64,000 nt of DNA from TM7 phylum sp. oral taxon 349 (GTDB lineage: Bacteria > Patescibacteriota > Saccharimonadia > Saccharimonadales > Saccharimonadaceae): the NCBI GenBank assembly GCA_018127705.1, contig CP072328.1, positions 124,001-188,000 of the forward strand. Direction: 5' to 3'. Positions 24,233 to 33,413 of this stretch are shown here, in pieces. Within the stretch, counting starts at the first letter, position 1, and the number at the start of each line of letters is the position of its first letter. The position numbers and the translations under genes were made by a program. The notes beneath the pieces were generated by a model. That model saw nothing but the letters and a program-made list of their open reading frames with translations. It searched no databases and was not told the origin of the DNA.

Positions 24233-24935
24233 TGCCGCCTGCCTTCAGAATCGTATGCAGCCCGTTGTATCCGCCGGCGAAACCACTTGTCGTGTAGTTG
24301 TTGACTACTATGTACGGTAGACCTGATACGCCGAGCGCAAGTGCTCGTTTGGTGTTAGCTTCAATCTCGGACTTATGCTTTTCGTGTGCCATACAATCGC
24401 TAAATGTAGCAATGTCTAACTTAGCTGATTTTGCCGATTCAGCGAAGTAGTTGAGCGGCAACTTCGGAATTTCTTTTGGCACAGCAACATTTTTCACACC
24501 GATACCTTTATCAAAGTAGTCGGATTTGATACGTGGTACGATGTCGTGTGTGTACTCCCAATACTTATTTTGGTCGGCAGCACAATAGGCGGCTTCAGCG
24601 CCTTGTTCGCTGTTGGGTACCATGCTTTTAAGTACAGTGACGACGCGGTGTTCATAGCGTAGTTTGCCAGGTTTGATGTACGTATCGTTAAATTCATGCT
24701 GTGATGTTGCCGCTTCAACCTGAGCACAGTATGAACAAAAATAGTCAGTGTAATCAATAAAAACGTTTTTTGTGTCTGCATTGCCGCGTGACATATGCTG
24801 TACCCATGGTCTGCCATCCCCGACATGTTGGTTAGGCGGACGGTTCGCGATATTATATACAAATAACGCGACAATGCCAGCGGCAACAACGCCAAGAACG
24901 ATATTAATTGGTGCAATACCACGATTGTTACGCAT
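24222..24935 (-). CDS. Membrane-anchored DsbA-family thiol oxidoreductase
   Basis: 237 residues. One N-terminal membrane segment (about 8-27) is followed by an extracytoplasmic DsbA-like domain. The active site is CSYC (DYFCSYCAQVEAA), and cis-Pro lies in GVSGLPYIVV. A second Cys pair (YCAAD near 130 and DCMAHE near 182) may be structural. It probably introduces or shuffles disulfides in exported proteins. It is preceded by AAGGAG and overlaps the upstream membrane gene by 8 nt, so the two are one operon. Confidence 0.85.
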   Translation of the reverse strand: MRNNRGIAPINIVLGVVAAGIVALFVYNIANRPPNQHVGDGRPWVQHMSRGNADTKNVFIDYTDYFCSYCAQVEAATSQHEFNDTYIKPGKLRYEHRVVTVLKSMVPNSEQGAEAAYCAADQNKYWEYTHDIVPRIKSDYFDKGIGVKNVAVPKEIPKLPLNYFAESAKSAKLDIATFSDCMAHEKHKSEIEANTKRALALGVSGLPYIVVNNYTTSGFAGGYNGLHTILKAGGINP

Positions 24936-25530
24936 GTGACTCCTTTTGCTGTGTTAATTCCGTATGAATATAAACGATATAACCAGATCTCACAAGTGAC
25001 CATATACTCAAGCAGAGCGCAACAACTAGTATGAAACTATTAGCGATGTGCGCAGCAGTTGTGGCGGCGGCACCAGAAAAGAACAAAGTCACGATTGGCA
25101 AAATAAGCGACGTACCGCAGGGGACGCAGCCGAGTCCAAGTGCGGCGGCTATGGTAGCAAGGCTGCTCGTTGCGGTTTGGCGTGATGCAAGTTGTTTGTC
25201 GTTTGCGCGGTTGTGTTTAGCGTCGAATACGATAGCGGCAATAGCAATGCCCTGTAAAAGTGAAATAAGAATAATCATAAAACCAGTGCTCGTCGTAATT
25301 GTGTCGCAGGCTAATGCAGTAATAAGCTGACCAACAAGCGCAAGCTTATCGACAATTGGCAGCGAAGATAGAAAAAGTGGTCCGTAAAAATTAATATGGA
25401 TTAGCCCGTAGATGACGATCGAAAATAAAAACGCAACAATAAAACTGAGCACGACGTACTGCGGTTGCCGGATAAGGCGTTTCAGTCCGGTAAGCGATAA
25501 TAGCCCCCGCCGCCAATCAAAGCCTTTCAT
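24928..25530 (-). CDS. Polytopic membrane protein with CxxC, redox partner candidate of the DsbA-like protein
   Basis: 200 residues from ATG 25530, with about five membrane segments. A CVPCG motif sits in a hydrophobic segment (LGLGCVPCGTSLILPI), as in membrane electron carriers such as DsbD or CcdA relatives. The family is not recognised and VKOR motifs are absent. The start is moved 8 codons inside the longest frame because TATAAT lies exactly 6 nt before this ATG, while it would fall inside the gene with a start at 25554. Operon position suggests it reoxidises or reduces the DsbA-like protein. Confidence 0.65.
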   Translation of the reverse strand: MKGFDWRRGLLSLTGLKRLIRQPQYVVLSFIVAFLFSIVIYGLIHINFYGPLFLSSLPIVDKLALVGQLITALACDTITTSTGFMIILISLLQGIAIAAIVFDAKHNRANDKQLASRQTATSSLATIAAALGLGCVPCGTSLILPIVTLFFSGAAATTAAHIANSFILVVALCLSIWSLVRSGYIVYIHTELTQQKESHA

Positions 25531-25652
25531 AGCTAAATTATACCGCGATAGCATACAGAAGGCTAGAAATATCTATTGGTTGAAGTCCATATAAATCCTG
25601 GTTCCGTATAAAATGGTGTAGAATGGTAGCTGGATTAACAGAAAGAATATCT

Positions 25653-27470
25653 ATGAAACCGATTTTGAAATTATGTAAACCGTACATTGCGGCGTTTGTT
25701 GCGCTAGTGGTATTCACGTATGTCGCAGTAATGATGTCGCTGCGTTTGCCGGATTATTCGGCGAATATCGTCAACAAAGGAATTATCTTGCAGGATCTTG
25801 GTTCGATTTGGACAGATGGACGCATGATGATCGTCGTTGCGCTGATCGGCGGCGTTTGCACGATTGCAAGCGTATTCTTTGCGGCGCGGATTGCTACAGG
25901 ATTAGCGCGAGATGTACGCCGGCGGGTGTTTGCGCAGATTGAGAATCTTGCGATTGCGGATTTTAATCAGTTCTCTACCGCGTCGCTTATTACGCGCTCA
26001 ACGAACGATATTCAGCAAATTCAGATGACATTGATGATGCTGCTGCGTTTTGCGCTGATGGCGCCGCTGATGGCGGTTGGTGGTATTCAGAAAGCGTTAG
26101 AAAATGCGCCAAATTTGACGTGGATCATCGCATCGGCAGTGGCGGGGCTGTTGATTATAATTGTTATGCTCTTCGCTGTGGCGGTTCCACGATTCAAGAA
26201 ATTACAGCAGCTGGTTGATAAACTGAATCTAGTAACGCGCGAAAACTTAACGGGTTTGCGGGTTGTGCGGGCGTTCCACAATGAAAAAATTGAGCAAACG
26301 AAATTTCAGCGCGTGAATAATGAGTTGAACGGACTAAATTTGTTCGTGAATCGCCTGATGATGGTACTTGATCCGGTGATGATGTTAGTTATGAACCTTA
26401 CAAGCATTGCAGTGGTTTGGTTTGGCGCGTGGCTTGTTGATGCGGGGACGCTAGAAATTGGTAATATGATGGCGTTTTTGCAATACGCAATGCAGGTGAT
26501 TATTTCATTTTTGATGATTTCGATGGTATTCATTATGGTGCCGCGTGCGGCGGTGTCGGTGCGGCGCGTCAGCGAGATTTTGGATACGCAGCCGTCAATT
26601 ACTGATCCGAAACAACCGAATCATCTTCCGGCGGATGGCGTGGGAAAAATTGAATTTCGTGATGTAACGTTTAGTTACCCGGGTGCGGATTTACCAGTAC
26701 TGTCGGGTATTAACTTTACTGCTGAGCCAGGGCAAACAACGGCGTTTATTGGCAGTACGGGCAGCGGTAAATCAACTCTCATTAATTTAATCCCGCGGTT
26801 CTATGACGTGAGTGCTGGGCAGATTTTGCTTGATGGTGTTGATATCCGCAATGTCATGCTCAGTGAGCTGACCTCACGCATCGGCTATGTGCCGCAAAAA
26901 GGCGTACTTTTCAGCGGTACGGTCGCGAGTAACATTTCTTACGGTAATCAGAAAGCGTCGCGTAAGGAGCTTGAGAAAGCGGCGCAGGTTGCCCAGGCGG
27001 CAGAATTTATTAATGAACTTGACAGTGCGTACGACAGTAGTATTGCGCAGGGTGGCAGCAACGTATCGGGCGGACAGCGTCAGCGGTTATCAATTGCGCG
27101 TGCGCTGGCAACGCAGGCACAGATTTATATTTTCGACGATTCGTTTTCGGCGCTAGACTTTAAGACTGACGCGAAACTACGGCGCGCGCTTGCTAAGGAG
27201 ATGAAACATAAAACTATGCTGATTGTGGCGCAGCGTATCAACACGATTATGAATGCTGATAAAATCATCGTACTTGACGAGGGTAAAATCGTCGGGCAGG
27301 GCACGCATGCTGAATTGATGCAGTCGTGCCGTATATACCAAGAAATTGCCGCGTCGCAGTTGTCTGATGAAGAGCTTGCGCAGCTAGCGGCTAATGTTGC
27401 TACGCCATCATCAGCATCAAAAAGGTCTGCTACGCGATCTGTCCGGCGGCAGAAAGGAGTAGCGCGATGA
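25653..27470 (+). CDS. ABC exporter half-transporter (degenerate nucleotide site)
   Basis: 605 residues: six-helix membrane domain (to about 315) then an ATPase domain. Walker A is GSTGSGKST and the signature is SGGQRQRLS, but Walker B ends in FDDSFSALD, with Asp where the catalytic Glu should be. This is the pattern of the degenerate subunit in heterodimeric exporters such as LmrC or YheI. It overlaps the next gene by 4 nt and must pair with it. Substrates could be drugs, peptides or lipids. The GTG-started longer frame at 25623 is not needed. Confidence 0.9.
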   Translation: MKPILKLCKPYIAAFVALVVFTYVAVMMSLRLPDYSANIVNKGIILQDLGSIWTDGRMMIVVALIGGVCTIASVFFAARIATGLARDVRRRVFAQIENLAIADFNQFSTASLITRSTNDIQQIQMTLMMLLRFALMAPLMAVGGIQKALENAPNLTWIIASAVAGLLIIIVMLFAVAVPRFKKLQQLVDKLNLVTRENLTGLRVVRAFHNEKIEQTKFQRVNNELNGLNLFVNRLMMVLDPVMMLVMNLTSIAVVWFGAWLVDAGTLEIGNMMAFLQYAMQVIISFLMISMVFIMVPRAAVSVRRVSEILDTQPSITDPKQPNHLPADGVGKIEFRDVTFSYPGADLPVLSGINFTAEPGQTTAFIGSTGSGKSTLINLIPRFYDVSAGQILLDGVDIRNVMLSELTSRIGYVPQKGVLFSGTVASNISYGNQKASRKELEKAAQVAQAAEFINELDSAYDSSIAQGGSNVSGGQRQRLSIARALATQAQIYIFDDSFSALDFKTDAKLRRALAKEMKHKTMLIVAQRINTIMNADKIIVLDEGKIVGQGTHAELMQSCRIYQEIAASQLSDEELAQLAANVATPSSASKRSATRSVRRQKGVAR

Positions 27471-29464
27471 GTAATAAACAAGATTTTAAAAAACGACCAC
27501 GCGTGCGCCAAGGCGGACCGATGGGAAATATGGGTGCGGGCGAAAAAGCTAAAAACTTTCGCGGTACGATGAAAAAATTAGTATGCTATTTGGCGGCGTT
27601 TCGTTGGCGGTTACTAGCGGTTGCAGTGCTTGCGGTTGGCAGCACAATTTTTGCAATCGTTAGCCCGAAAATACTCGGCGAGGCAACTAACCAGATCGTG
27701 AAAGATTACGTTAGTATCAAAGCATACGATACAATCACGAAAAAACTACCGGCGGATACAAAGCTGCCAAGCGGCACAACGGGAGGTAATATATTAAACA
27801 AGTTGCCAAACAAATCGGAGATTGAAAACAAAATCCCAGCCGGTCAGCTTGATGCGATCCGCGCGCTTGATGTGACGAAAAGACCAGCGTTTCACTTTGA
27901 CGCAATTGGCCAAATTGTTCTGTGGCTTATTGGGCTGTATCTGTTGAGTGCAACGCTCCGCTATCTTGAAAGCTGGATCATGACAAACGTAACGCAAAAA
28001 GTCGCATTTCAGATGCGGCGTGATATTTCGTTGAAAATTAACCGTTTGCCGCTCAGCTACTTTGATAAGCAAACTTACGGTGAGGTGCTCAGTCGCGTCA
28101 CGAACGATGTTGATACAATCAGCCAGACGCTAAATCAAAGTTTGTCGCAAATCGTGTCGGCGGTGGTAATGATTGCTGGTATCGTGGCAATGATGCTATC
28201 AATTAGTTGGCAGATGACAGTAGTAGCACTTCTAGTGTTGCCAGTGAGCATGGGTTTTGTGCTGCTAATTGCGAAAAAATCGCAGGTACAATTTACTCGT
28301 CAGCAAACTGAGCTCGGCGAACTGAACGGGCATATTGAGGAAATGTATGCTGGACATCAAGTTATGCGTGTGTTTAACGGGCAAGCGCGTTCGCTCGCAA
28401 AATTTACGACAATTAATAATCAACTGCACGTAAGTGCTTGGAAATCGCAGTTTTTGTCGGGACTGATGTGGCCGATTATGAATTTCGTGGGAAATTTGGG
28501 CTACGTTGGCGTGGCAGTGTTGGGTGGTTGGCTGGCGATCAATGGTCGATTGCAGGTTGGCGATATTCAGGCGTTTATTCAATATATGCGACAGTTTAAT
28601 CAGCCGATTGAACAGACGGCAAATATCGCTAACGTTTTGCAATCAACGGCTGCGGCAGCGGAGCGGGTATTTGAGTTTATCGACGAACCAGAAGAGACGC
28701 GCGAGGGTAGGGATTTGGTAAAGCTAGAAAAAGTGAAGGGCGGCGTGGAATTTGATAACGTCACCTTTGGTTATAATCCAGGCGAGCCGGTTATCAAGGG
28801 CTTATCGGCGCGTGTCAAGCCGGGGCAGCGCGTGGCGATCGTTGGTTCGACCGGCGCCGGCAAGACGACGCTGGTAAATTTGCTGATGCGATTTTATGAG
28901 ATTAACAGTGGCGCGATTAAAATTGACGGCGTTGATATCCGCCAGATGAAGCGCAGCGACGTGCGGCAGATGTTTGGTATGGTACTGCAGGATACATGGC
29001 TATTTAGTGGCACGATTCGCGATAATTTGCGTTACGGTCGTCCGGATGCTAGCGACGATGAACTGATCGCTACCGCCAAAGAAGCGCACGTTGATCACTT
29101 TGTTCACTCGCTGCCAGGCGGCTACGACATGGTGCTTGACGAAGAGGCAACGAACATTTCGCAGGGTGAAAAACAACTGCTGACTATCGCACGGGCGATG
29201 CTTGCTAAAACGCCGATGTTGATTTTAGACGAAGCTACCAGCTCAGTTGATACGCGCACCGAAGTGCTGATTCAACAAGCAATGGATCGGCTGATGAAGG
29301 GCAAAACTAGCTTCGTTATCGCTCACCGGCTCAGTACAATTCGCGACGCTGATCTGATTTTAGTCGTGAAAAACGGCAATATCATTGAGCAGGGTACACA
29401 CCAAGCGTTACTTGACCAGCATGGTTTTTATGCTGAGCTATATAATAGCCAGTTTGCAGATTAG
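27467..29464 (+). CDS. ABC exporter half-transporter (catalytic partner)
   Basis: 665 residues. A basic N-terminal extension of about 35 residues and an extracellular insertion after the first membrane helix (about residues 75-140, Lys/Thr-rich) precede the usual six-helix domain and ATPase domain. Walker A is GSTGAGKTT and Walker B is ILDEATSSVD with the catalytic Glu, but the signature is ISQGE rather than SGGQ. Together with the previous subunit this gives one active and one degenerate site, as in LmrCD and TM287/288. Confidence 0.93.
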   Translation: MSNKQDFKKRPRVRQGGPMGNMGAGEKAKNFRGTMKKLVCYLAAFRWRLLAVAVLAVGSTIFAIVSPKILGEATNQIVKDYVSIKAYDTITKKLPADTKLPSGTTGGNILNKLPNKSEIENKIPAGQLDAIRALDVTKRPAFHFDAIGQIVLWLIGLYLLSATLRYLESWIMTNVTQKVAFQMRRDISLKINRLPLSYFDKQTYGEVLSRVTNDVDTISQTLNQSLSQIVSAVVMIAGIVAMMLSISWQMTVVALLVLPVSMGFVLLIAKKSQVQFTRQQTELGELNGHIEEMYAGHQVMRVFNGQARSLAKFTTINNQLHVSAWKSQFLSGLMWPIMNFVGNLGYVGVAVLGGWLAINGRLQVGDIQAFIQYMRQFNQPIEQTANIANVLQSTAAAAERVFEFIDEPEETREGRDLVKLEKVKGGVEFDNVTFGYNPGEPVIKGLSARVKPGQRVAIVGSTGAGKTTLVNLLMRFYEINSGAIKIDGVDIRQMKRSDVRQMFGMVLQDTWLFSGTIRDNLRYGRPDASDDELIATAKEAHVDHFVHSLPGGYDMVLDEEATNISQGEKQLLTIARAMLAKTPMLILDEATSSVDTRTEVLIQQAMDRLMKGKTSFVIAHRLSTIRDADLILVVKNGNIIEQGTHQALLDQHGFYAELYNSQFAD

Positions 29465-29478
29465 CATATACTAAAAGA

Positions 29479-30453
29479 ATGGGTGTTGTTTTCTCAGTCG
29501 ATAAGCAGACAACTTTTTATTATTGGCTGCAGATTGTTGCTGGGTGGGATGATTCATCGGCAGTCGACGCAGAATCGGCAGCGTATTATACAGGGCAGAT
29601 TCACTCTATGTTGTCGCAAGAACAACAAAAAGCACTGCACGATGTAAAATATCTTTTGCAGTACAATTCCAACCCGCGGCAGCTGTTGGCAGAATTATAC
29701 GCTGGTAATACTCGCTCGCATGATGCGCAAACGATCGTAGAGCGGGCGCTACCGTGCATGCCGCTGTTTGAAGCACTCGTTTGGCGTGATACACAAAAAA
29801 CGATGCTGATGTGGCGCGATTTACTCCAGGCGTATAATTTCGCGCGTACTAATGAATTACTTGTGAACATTAAGACCTTTCTTGCTTCGACATTTGATTT
29901 GCATACCACGCTTACAGTCTATGTATTACCGAATATCCCCGATGCGGGCGTGATTGGGCATCGGATTAGCGGTACCGACTTTATCTTGCTGCGCCCGTAT
30001 ATTGAGTACCGCCAAAGCGCTATAGCAAATGTTGTTACCGTTGTGTTGCACGAGTATATTCACGTGATAGAATCATGCTCGAAACGCAGCCGCACATTGA
30101 TGAAACAGCCGTACGAGATATGTATTACCGCGAGTCATATCCGTCCGCCGCATGGATTTACTTGGAAAAGTATGTACATTGAAGCATTGGTATATTGTTT
30201 CGCGAACAATATACCTGGCGGATATGCTCGAACGGTTGTGTCTGGTAAGCCGTTACCAAGGGTTGAAGAGTTTCAACGCGGATTTCACAGATTGCGAGCG
30301 AAAGGTGCTGCCACGACAAACGATGCAATTGCATGGGCGGGTTTATGCATCACGGATATAGTGGCGCAGTATATTGATGAGGGGAAGGTGATTGATGCAG
30401 AGATTGTTGACCATATTGGGTGCGTATATCAAGACATGTACAAGATGGCTTAA
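29479..30453 (+). CDS. Putative zinc metallopeptidase-like protein (HEYIH)
   Basis: 324 residues, family not recognised. H191-E-Y-I-H195 in VVLHEYIHVIE is a HExxH zinc site, and Glu235 in YIEALVY is a good third ligand for a gluzincin-type fold. The N-terminal half is helical with no signal peptide or membrane segment, so a cytoplasmic peptidase is the best guess. TATACT lies 6 nt before the ATG and 2-3 nt after the stop region of the ABC gene, so it may be transcribed on its own as a leaderless mRNA. Confidence 0.6.
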   Translation: MGVVFSVDKQTTFYYWLQIVAGWDDSSAVDAESAAYYTGQIHSMLSQEQQKALHDVKYLLQYNSNPRQLLAELYAGNTRSHDAQTIVERALPCMPLFEALVWRDTQKTMLMWRDLLQAYNFARTNELLVNIKTFLASTFDLHTTLTVYVLPNIPDAGVIGHRISGTDFILLRPYIEYRQSAIANVVTVVLHEYIHVIESCSKRSRTLMKQPYEICITASHIRPPHGFTWKSMYIEALVYCFANNIPGGYARTVVSGKPLPRVEEFQRGFHRLRAKGAATTNDAIAWAGLCITDIVAQYIDEGKVIDAEIVDHIGCVYQDMYKMA

Positions 30454-30460
30454 TTTAAAT

Positions 30461-30919
30461 CTACTTTCGAAAAGTGTCTAACGCGCTGAACATTCCCGTC
30501 AATACCGCCTGGTCGATGATATGCGGCTGCATAGTAGCAGACAACGCTTGCGGCTTTGTAGCAGCTGGAATGTCGAGTATAGTGTTGAGTGCGTAAACAA
30601 AGAACTGGTATCGGTGTGTGCCGAACGGCGGTTGAGGACCGCCGTAGCCGGAATGACCCCAACTGGTTATGCCTTCAACCGCGCCATTTGGCAGGGTGTT
30701 GCCAGTGATTTCGGTTGTCTCGGGTGGCAAATTCCAGACAGTCCAATGATAAAATCCATCGCGCCCGGGCGCATCAGGATCATGGCAAATAACGGCGAGA
30801 CTTTTTGCATTTGCTGGCACGCCGGCAATGCGCAGTGTTGGGCGTCGATTGCCGCCAAGCCGTGTGTAAGCTTTTGGGATTTTAGCGCCGTCAGCGAAGT
30901 CGAGACTCGAAATATTCAT
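30461..30919 (-). CDS. YbhB/YbcL family PEBP-like protein
   Basis: 152 residues of the phosphatidylethanolamine-binding protein fold. Signatures are ICHDPDAPGRDGFYHWTVWNLPP and the glycine-rich YGGPQPPFGTHRYQFFVYAL, which form the anion-binding pocket. The bacterial family has no settled function. A TATTAT hexamer 5 nt before the ATG suggests a very short leader. Confidence 0.92.
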   Translation of the reverse strand: MNISSLDFADGAKIPKAYTRLGGNRRPTLRIAGVPANAKSLAVICHDPDAPGRDGFYHWTVWNLPPETTEITGNTLPNGAVEGITSWGHSGYGGPQPPFGTHRYQFFVYALNTILDIPAATKPQALSATMQPHIIDQAVLTGMFSALDTFRK

Positions 30920-31013
30920 ACTACATAATAGTACGAATCAGTAGGCAGATCGTCAAGTTATTGTAAGTACTTACGTTTTATGTCTTTATAAAAAATACGC
31001 AAGGAGTTAGTAA

Positions 31014-31336
31014 AATGGAATAGGTGAGACGACAGAAGTATCGCACGCTCTTATGCACGAATTATCGCCTGAAGCGCGCTGAGGTTAGATCAGCGGTCGC
31101 GGCAAAGTAATCCATACACGACAAAGGCTACTGGTGCTGTTTCTAACAATTCCGATGAAGCGATCAATGGCTATATCCAGATAACTTTTTCTGCGTTGGA
31201 TGCGGGCGGTGCGAACGTTGGAGGTTGTCTCGCAAATGCAAACACGGTTGATGCAAACGGTAAATGGAAATTTGAAGCAATGTGCTCTGGTAATGGAATT
31301 GAAACAGTACGCTTCAAATTACTTACTGGATTCTAG
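31014..31336 (+). pseudogene. Remnant of an FxLYD-like domain gene
   Basis: AAGGAG and an ATG at 31014 are followed at once by GAA TAG, so the start is dead. Downstream, from about 31075 to the TAG at 31334-31336, an open frame without a start reads NNSDEAINGYIQITFSALDA and ANGKWKFEAMC, the pattern of FxLYD-type extracellular domains. The gene has lost its middle part. A terminator at 31362 still follows it. The remainder of the 30920-31382 gap shows no other feature. Confidence 0.6.
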
Positions 31337-31361
31337 CTATCAATAACCTTAATAATTATAG

Positions 31362-31387
31362 AATAGCCTGAATCTTTTCGGGCTATT
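31362..31387. terminator. Bidirectional terminator
   Basis: An 11-bp stem with one T-G pair and loop TCTT lies between the remnant gene and the convergent Nudix gene, whose stop overlaps the hairpin end. Confidence 0.7.
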
Positions 31388-31841
31388 TACTTATAATATA
31401 ATTAACCACATCAATATAATATTGGTCTGCTCCTGCCGGTGTAATGCGTAAAAGGTTCTCCTTTGCGAGCCACGTATATTGACTATGTTCCCAACTGAGT
31501 TGCACCTGGGGGTTGTCGTGTACATGCGTTTCATATACAACATGTGTCACGTGCGTATGTTCTTTTGTCAGCACGTGTGTTACGTTATTGGGCATGATTA
31601 TTATACCCGTTTCCTCTTTCGTTTCTCGGCATATTGCTGCGCGCCAGTCTTCGTTTGTCTCAACTTCACCGCCAGGAAAGTCTGGGTGTCCAGGAAAATG
31701 TGGATGCGTCATGCTGCGGTATAACACCAGAACCTCATTTGCTTCATTATAGAGTAGCAACTTTGCAACAACTTTTTCACCGGTGGACGGTATCCTATCA
31801 TTAAACATGGTATGCGTGTGTCTATATCTCATTTGTTTCAT
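31383..31841 (-). CDS. Nudix hydrolase
   Basis: 152 residues with a complete Nudix box, GGEVETNEDWRAAICRETKEETGI. His-rich stretches (RHTHTMF at the start, THVTHVVYETHVH in the middle) are unusual. It overlaps the 3' end of the Fic gene by 20 nt and is probably co-transcribed with it. Confidence 0.9.
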   Translation of the reverse strand: MKQMRYRHTHTMFNDRIPSTGEKVVAKLLLYNEANEVLVLYRSMTHPHFPGHPDFPGGEVETNEDWRAAICRETKEETGIIIMPNNVTHVLTKEHTHVTHVVYETHVHDNPQVQLSWEHSQYTWLAKENLLRITPAGADQYYIDVVNYIISK

Positions 31842-33030
31842 TTTTTACTACTAGCAAATTGTTCTTGTCCATTGCCCTTAAGACATCGGAGAGTAGATAG
31901 TTGTTGGCAAATCGCATAACATACTTCTTTTTATAGTTTGGGTGTACCATCAGAAGGTTTTTCTCGCGCATATGAGCTAACGCCCGAGAAGTCTGAACCA
32001 TCTTTGACGGCGTCGTGCCGAATATATGCCTTACATCTTGCGCCTGGATAATGTCTTTGCGCATAGCGATACGTAAAATCTCATATTCTTCCTGCGATAT
32101 ATATTTACTATCAAGAGCGTTTTTGATAGCTGGTTCTATGATGTTTGAGGATGAGTAATTTCGGTCGAGTAATCTGTTGACCCGCTCAAGTTCAGCGGAA
32201 ATACCCCGCGCAACATACAAGCACCACGCCTCCATGTCTGCTACCCTGTTGCTGTCAGCTTTTGCTAGCATAGTATAGTACTTTTGTCTATCAGTACAAA
32301 ATATAGCCGATGGGTTTAGTATCGTCCGCTTTGTTTTGTCAATAAAGCGCAATTTTACGAGCATTGCGTAAGTTAGTAGGCGCGCTGTGCGACCATTACC
32401 GTTATCAAACGGATGAATCGCAGCTAGGCGGTGGTGGGCGGTTGCAATCTTAATTATATCTGTCTTATTTTCACTTTTACTTTCAATATAACTGCACAGA
32501 TCCTGCATGAGCGCCGGTATTTCAACATGCTCTGGTGGTTGATGAACGCTTTTCGTAATGTGTACTGGTTCCTGCCTCCATATGCCAGGAGCTCTGCTTC
32601 CACTGTTTTTTAAGTTGGCGGTAACTATTTTCTGTAGTTCTCGTATAAAACCTGGGGTAATTGGCGGTGAGTTATCATCGCTAAGATTCTCCTCAATAAA
32701 TTTTATTGCCTTACGAATATTGCGTAGCTCTTGAAAGTCTTCATTCTCTGCTGGCTTATCAGACGAGAGGGAATCAAGTGCTGCGCCTGCTACTGTTGTA
32801 TGGTTTCCTTCTATCCTAGCAGATGCAACACTTTCTAAAATGTGCATAATCTCCTTTAAATCATAAAAAAGCCATGGTGGTGTTGTTCCGCCAAGCTGCA
32901 TGTAGCGTAATCGCTCTAAAGAAAATATTTCGCTTACTAACTGCGAGTCAAAAGTTGGGTTAATATGAACAATCGGTTTCACGCTGTTATTATAAATGTT
33001 TTTATTTATTATATCAATAACTTTTAACAA
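31822..33030 (-). CDS. Fic family protein with C-terminal winged helix
   Basis: 402 residues from TTG 33030. The inhibitory motif S70-A-R-I-E74-G and the catalytic motif HPFDNGNGRTAR with His206 are present. The second-to-last Gly of the usual motif is Ala here, as in several Fic proteins. The C-terminus contains a winged helix (QAQDVRHIFGTTPSKMVQTSRALAHM). The protein is related in architecture to the Fic at 2139 but not closely in sequence. A perfect palindrome lies 32-59 bp upstream and may be its own operator. Confidence 0.9.
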   Translation of the reverse strand: MLKVIDIINKNIYNNSVKPIVHINPTFDSQLVSEIFSLERLRYMQLGGTTPPWLFYDLKEIMHILESVASARIEGNHTTVAGAALDSLSSDKPAENEDFQELRNIRKAIKFIEENLSDDNSPPITPGFIRELQKIVTANLKNSGSRAPGIWRQEPVHITKSVHQPPEHVEIPALMQDLCSYIESKSENKTDIIKIATAHHRLAAIHPFDNGNGRTARLLTYAMLVKLRFIDKTKRTILNPSAIFCTDRQKYYTMLAKADSNRVADMEAWCLYVARGISAELERVNRLLDRNYSSSNIIEPAIKNALDSKYISQEEYEILRIAMRKDIIQAQDVRHIFGTTPSKMVQTSRALAHMREKNLLMVHPNYKKKYVMRFANNYLLSDVLRAMDKNNLLVVKNETNEI

Positions 33031-33061
33031 ATTTATAGTTATTATATCTGTTTATAATTCT

Positions 33062-33089
33062 AATATGTTAAGTATGTTCTTAACATATT
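33062..33089. promoter_or_regulatory. Perfect palindrome upstream of the second Fic gene
   Basis: Arms 33062-33072 and 33079-33089 (11 bp each, AATATGTTAAG) around a 6-nt spacer. It sits upstream of the Fic start on the minus strand in an AT-rich promoter region. The motif differs from the TTTACA array of the first Fic gene. Confidence 0.55.
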
Positions 33090-33413
33090 GTTATATAATT
33101 ATTTAATGGTCTATCTGCAAAATTTAGTCCAGCAATTTAGCCCAAATCCTCAGTAAAATTAAGTATGTAGCACTAGCTCTAATACCTTATTGGATCCTTG
33201 GACTAATGCGCAAGTGAAAGTGTGATCGCGCGAGAGAAAAGGATGCGTGAGACATTGCTTTTCATCTGATGGATATCGACAAATAGCATGCTGATATTAA
33301 GACGACTGCGAAACCGTAGATACAAGATTGATATTGAAACAGTTGCTTGCTACGCTTTCGGGAAAGGGGTGATATACTAAAGTGAATGAAACAAGACTAC
33401 GGGAGAAAATGTA
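33090..33413. other. Intergenic region before the ABC-2 transporter
   Basis: No convincing gene is seen in this stretch; a 16-codon ATG frame near 33105 lacks support. TATACT at 33373-33378 and GGGAG at 33400-33404 are the likely promoter and ribosome site of the following ABC gene. Confidence 0.5.

Noticed and set aside
25531-25554. Longer N-terminus of the CxxC membrane protein
   Set aside because: The -10 hexamer TATAAT at 25542-25537 on the minus strand lies inside that extension, 6 nt before ATG 25530.
33105-33155. 16-codon ORF in the gap before the ABC-2 transporter
   Set aside because: It has no ribosome site, promoter or terminator of its own.
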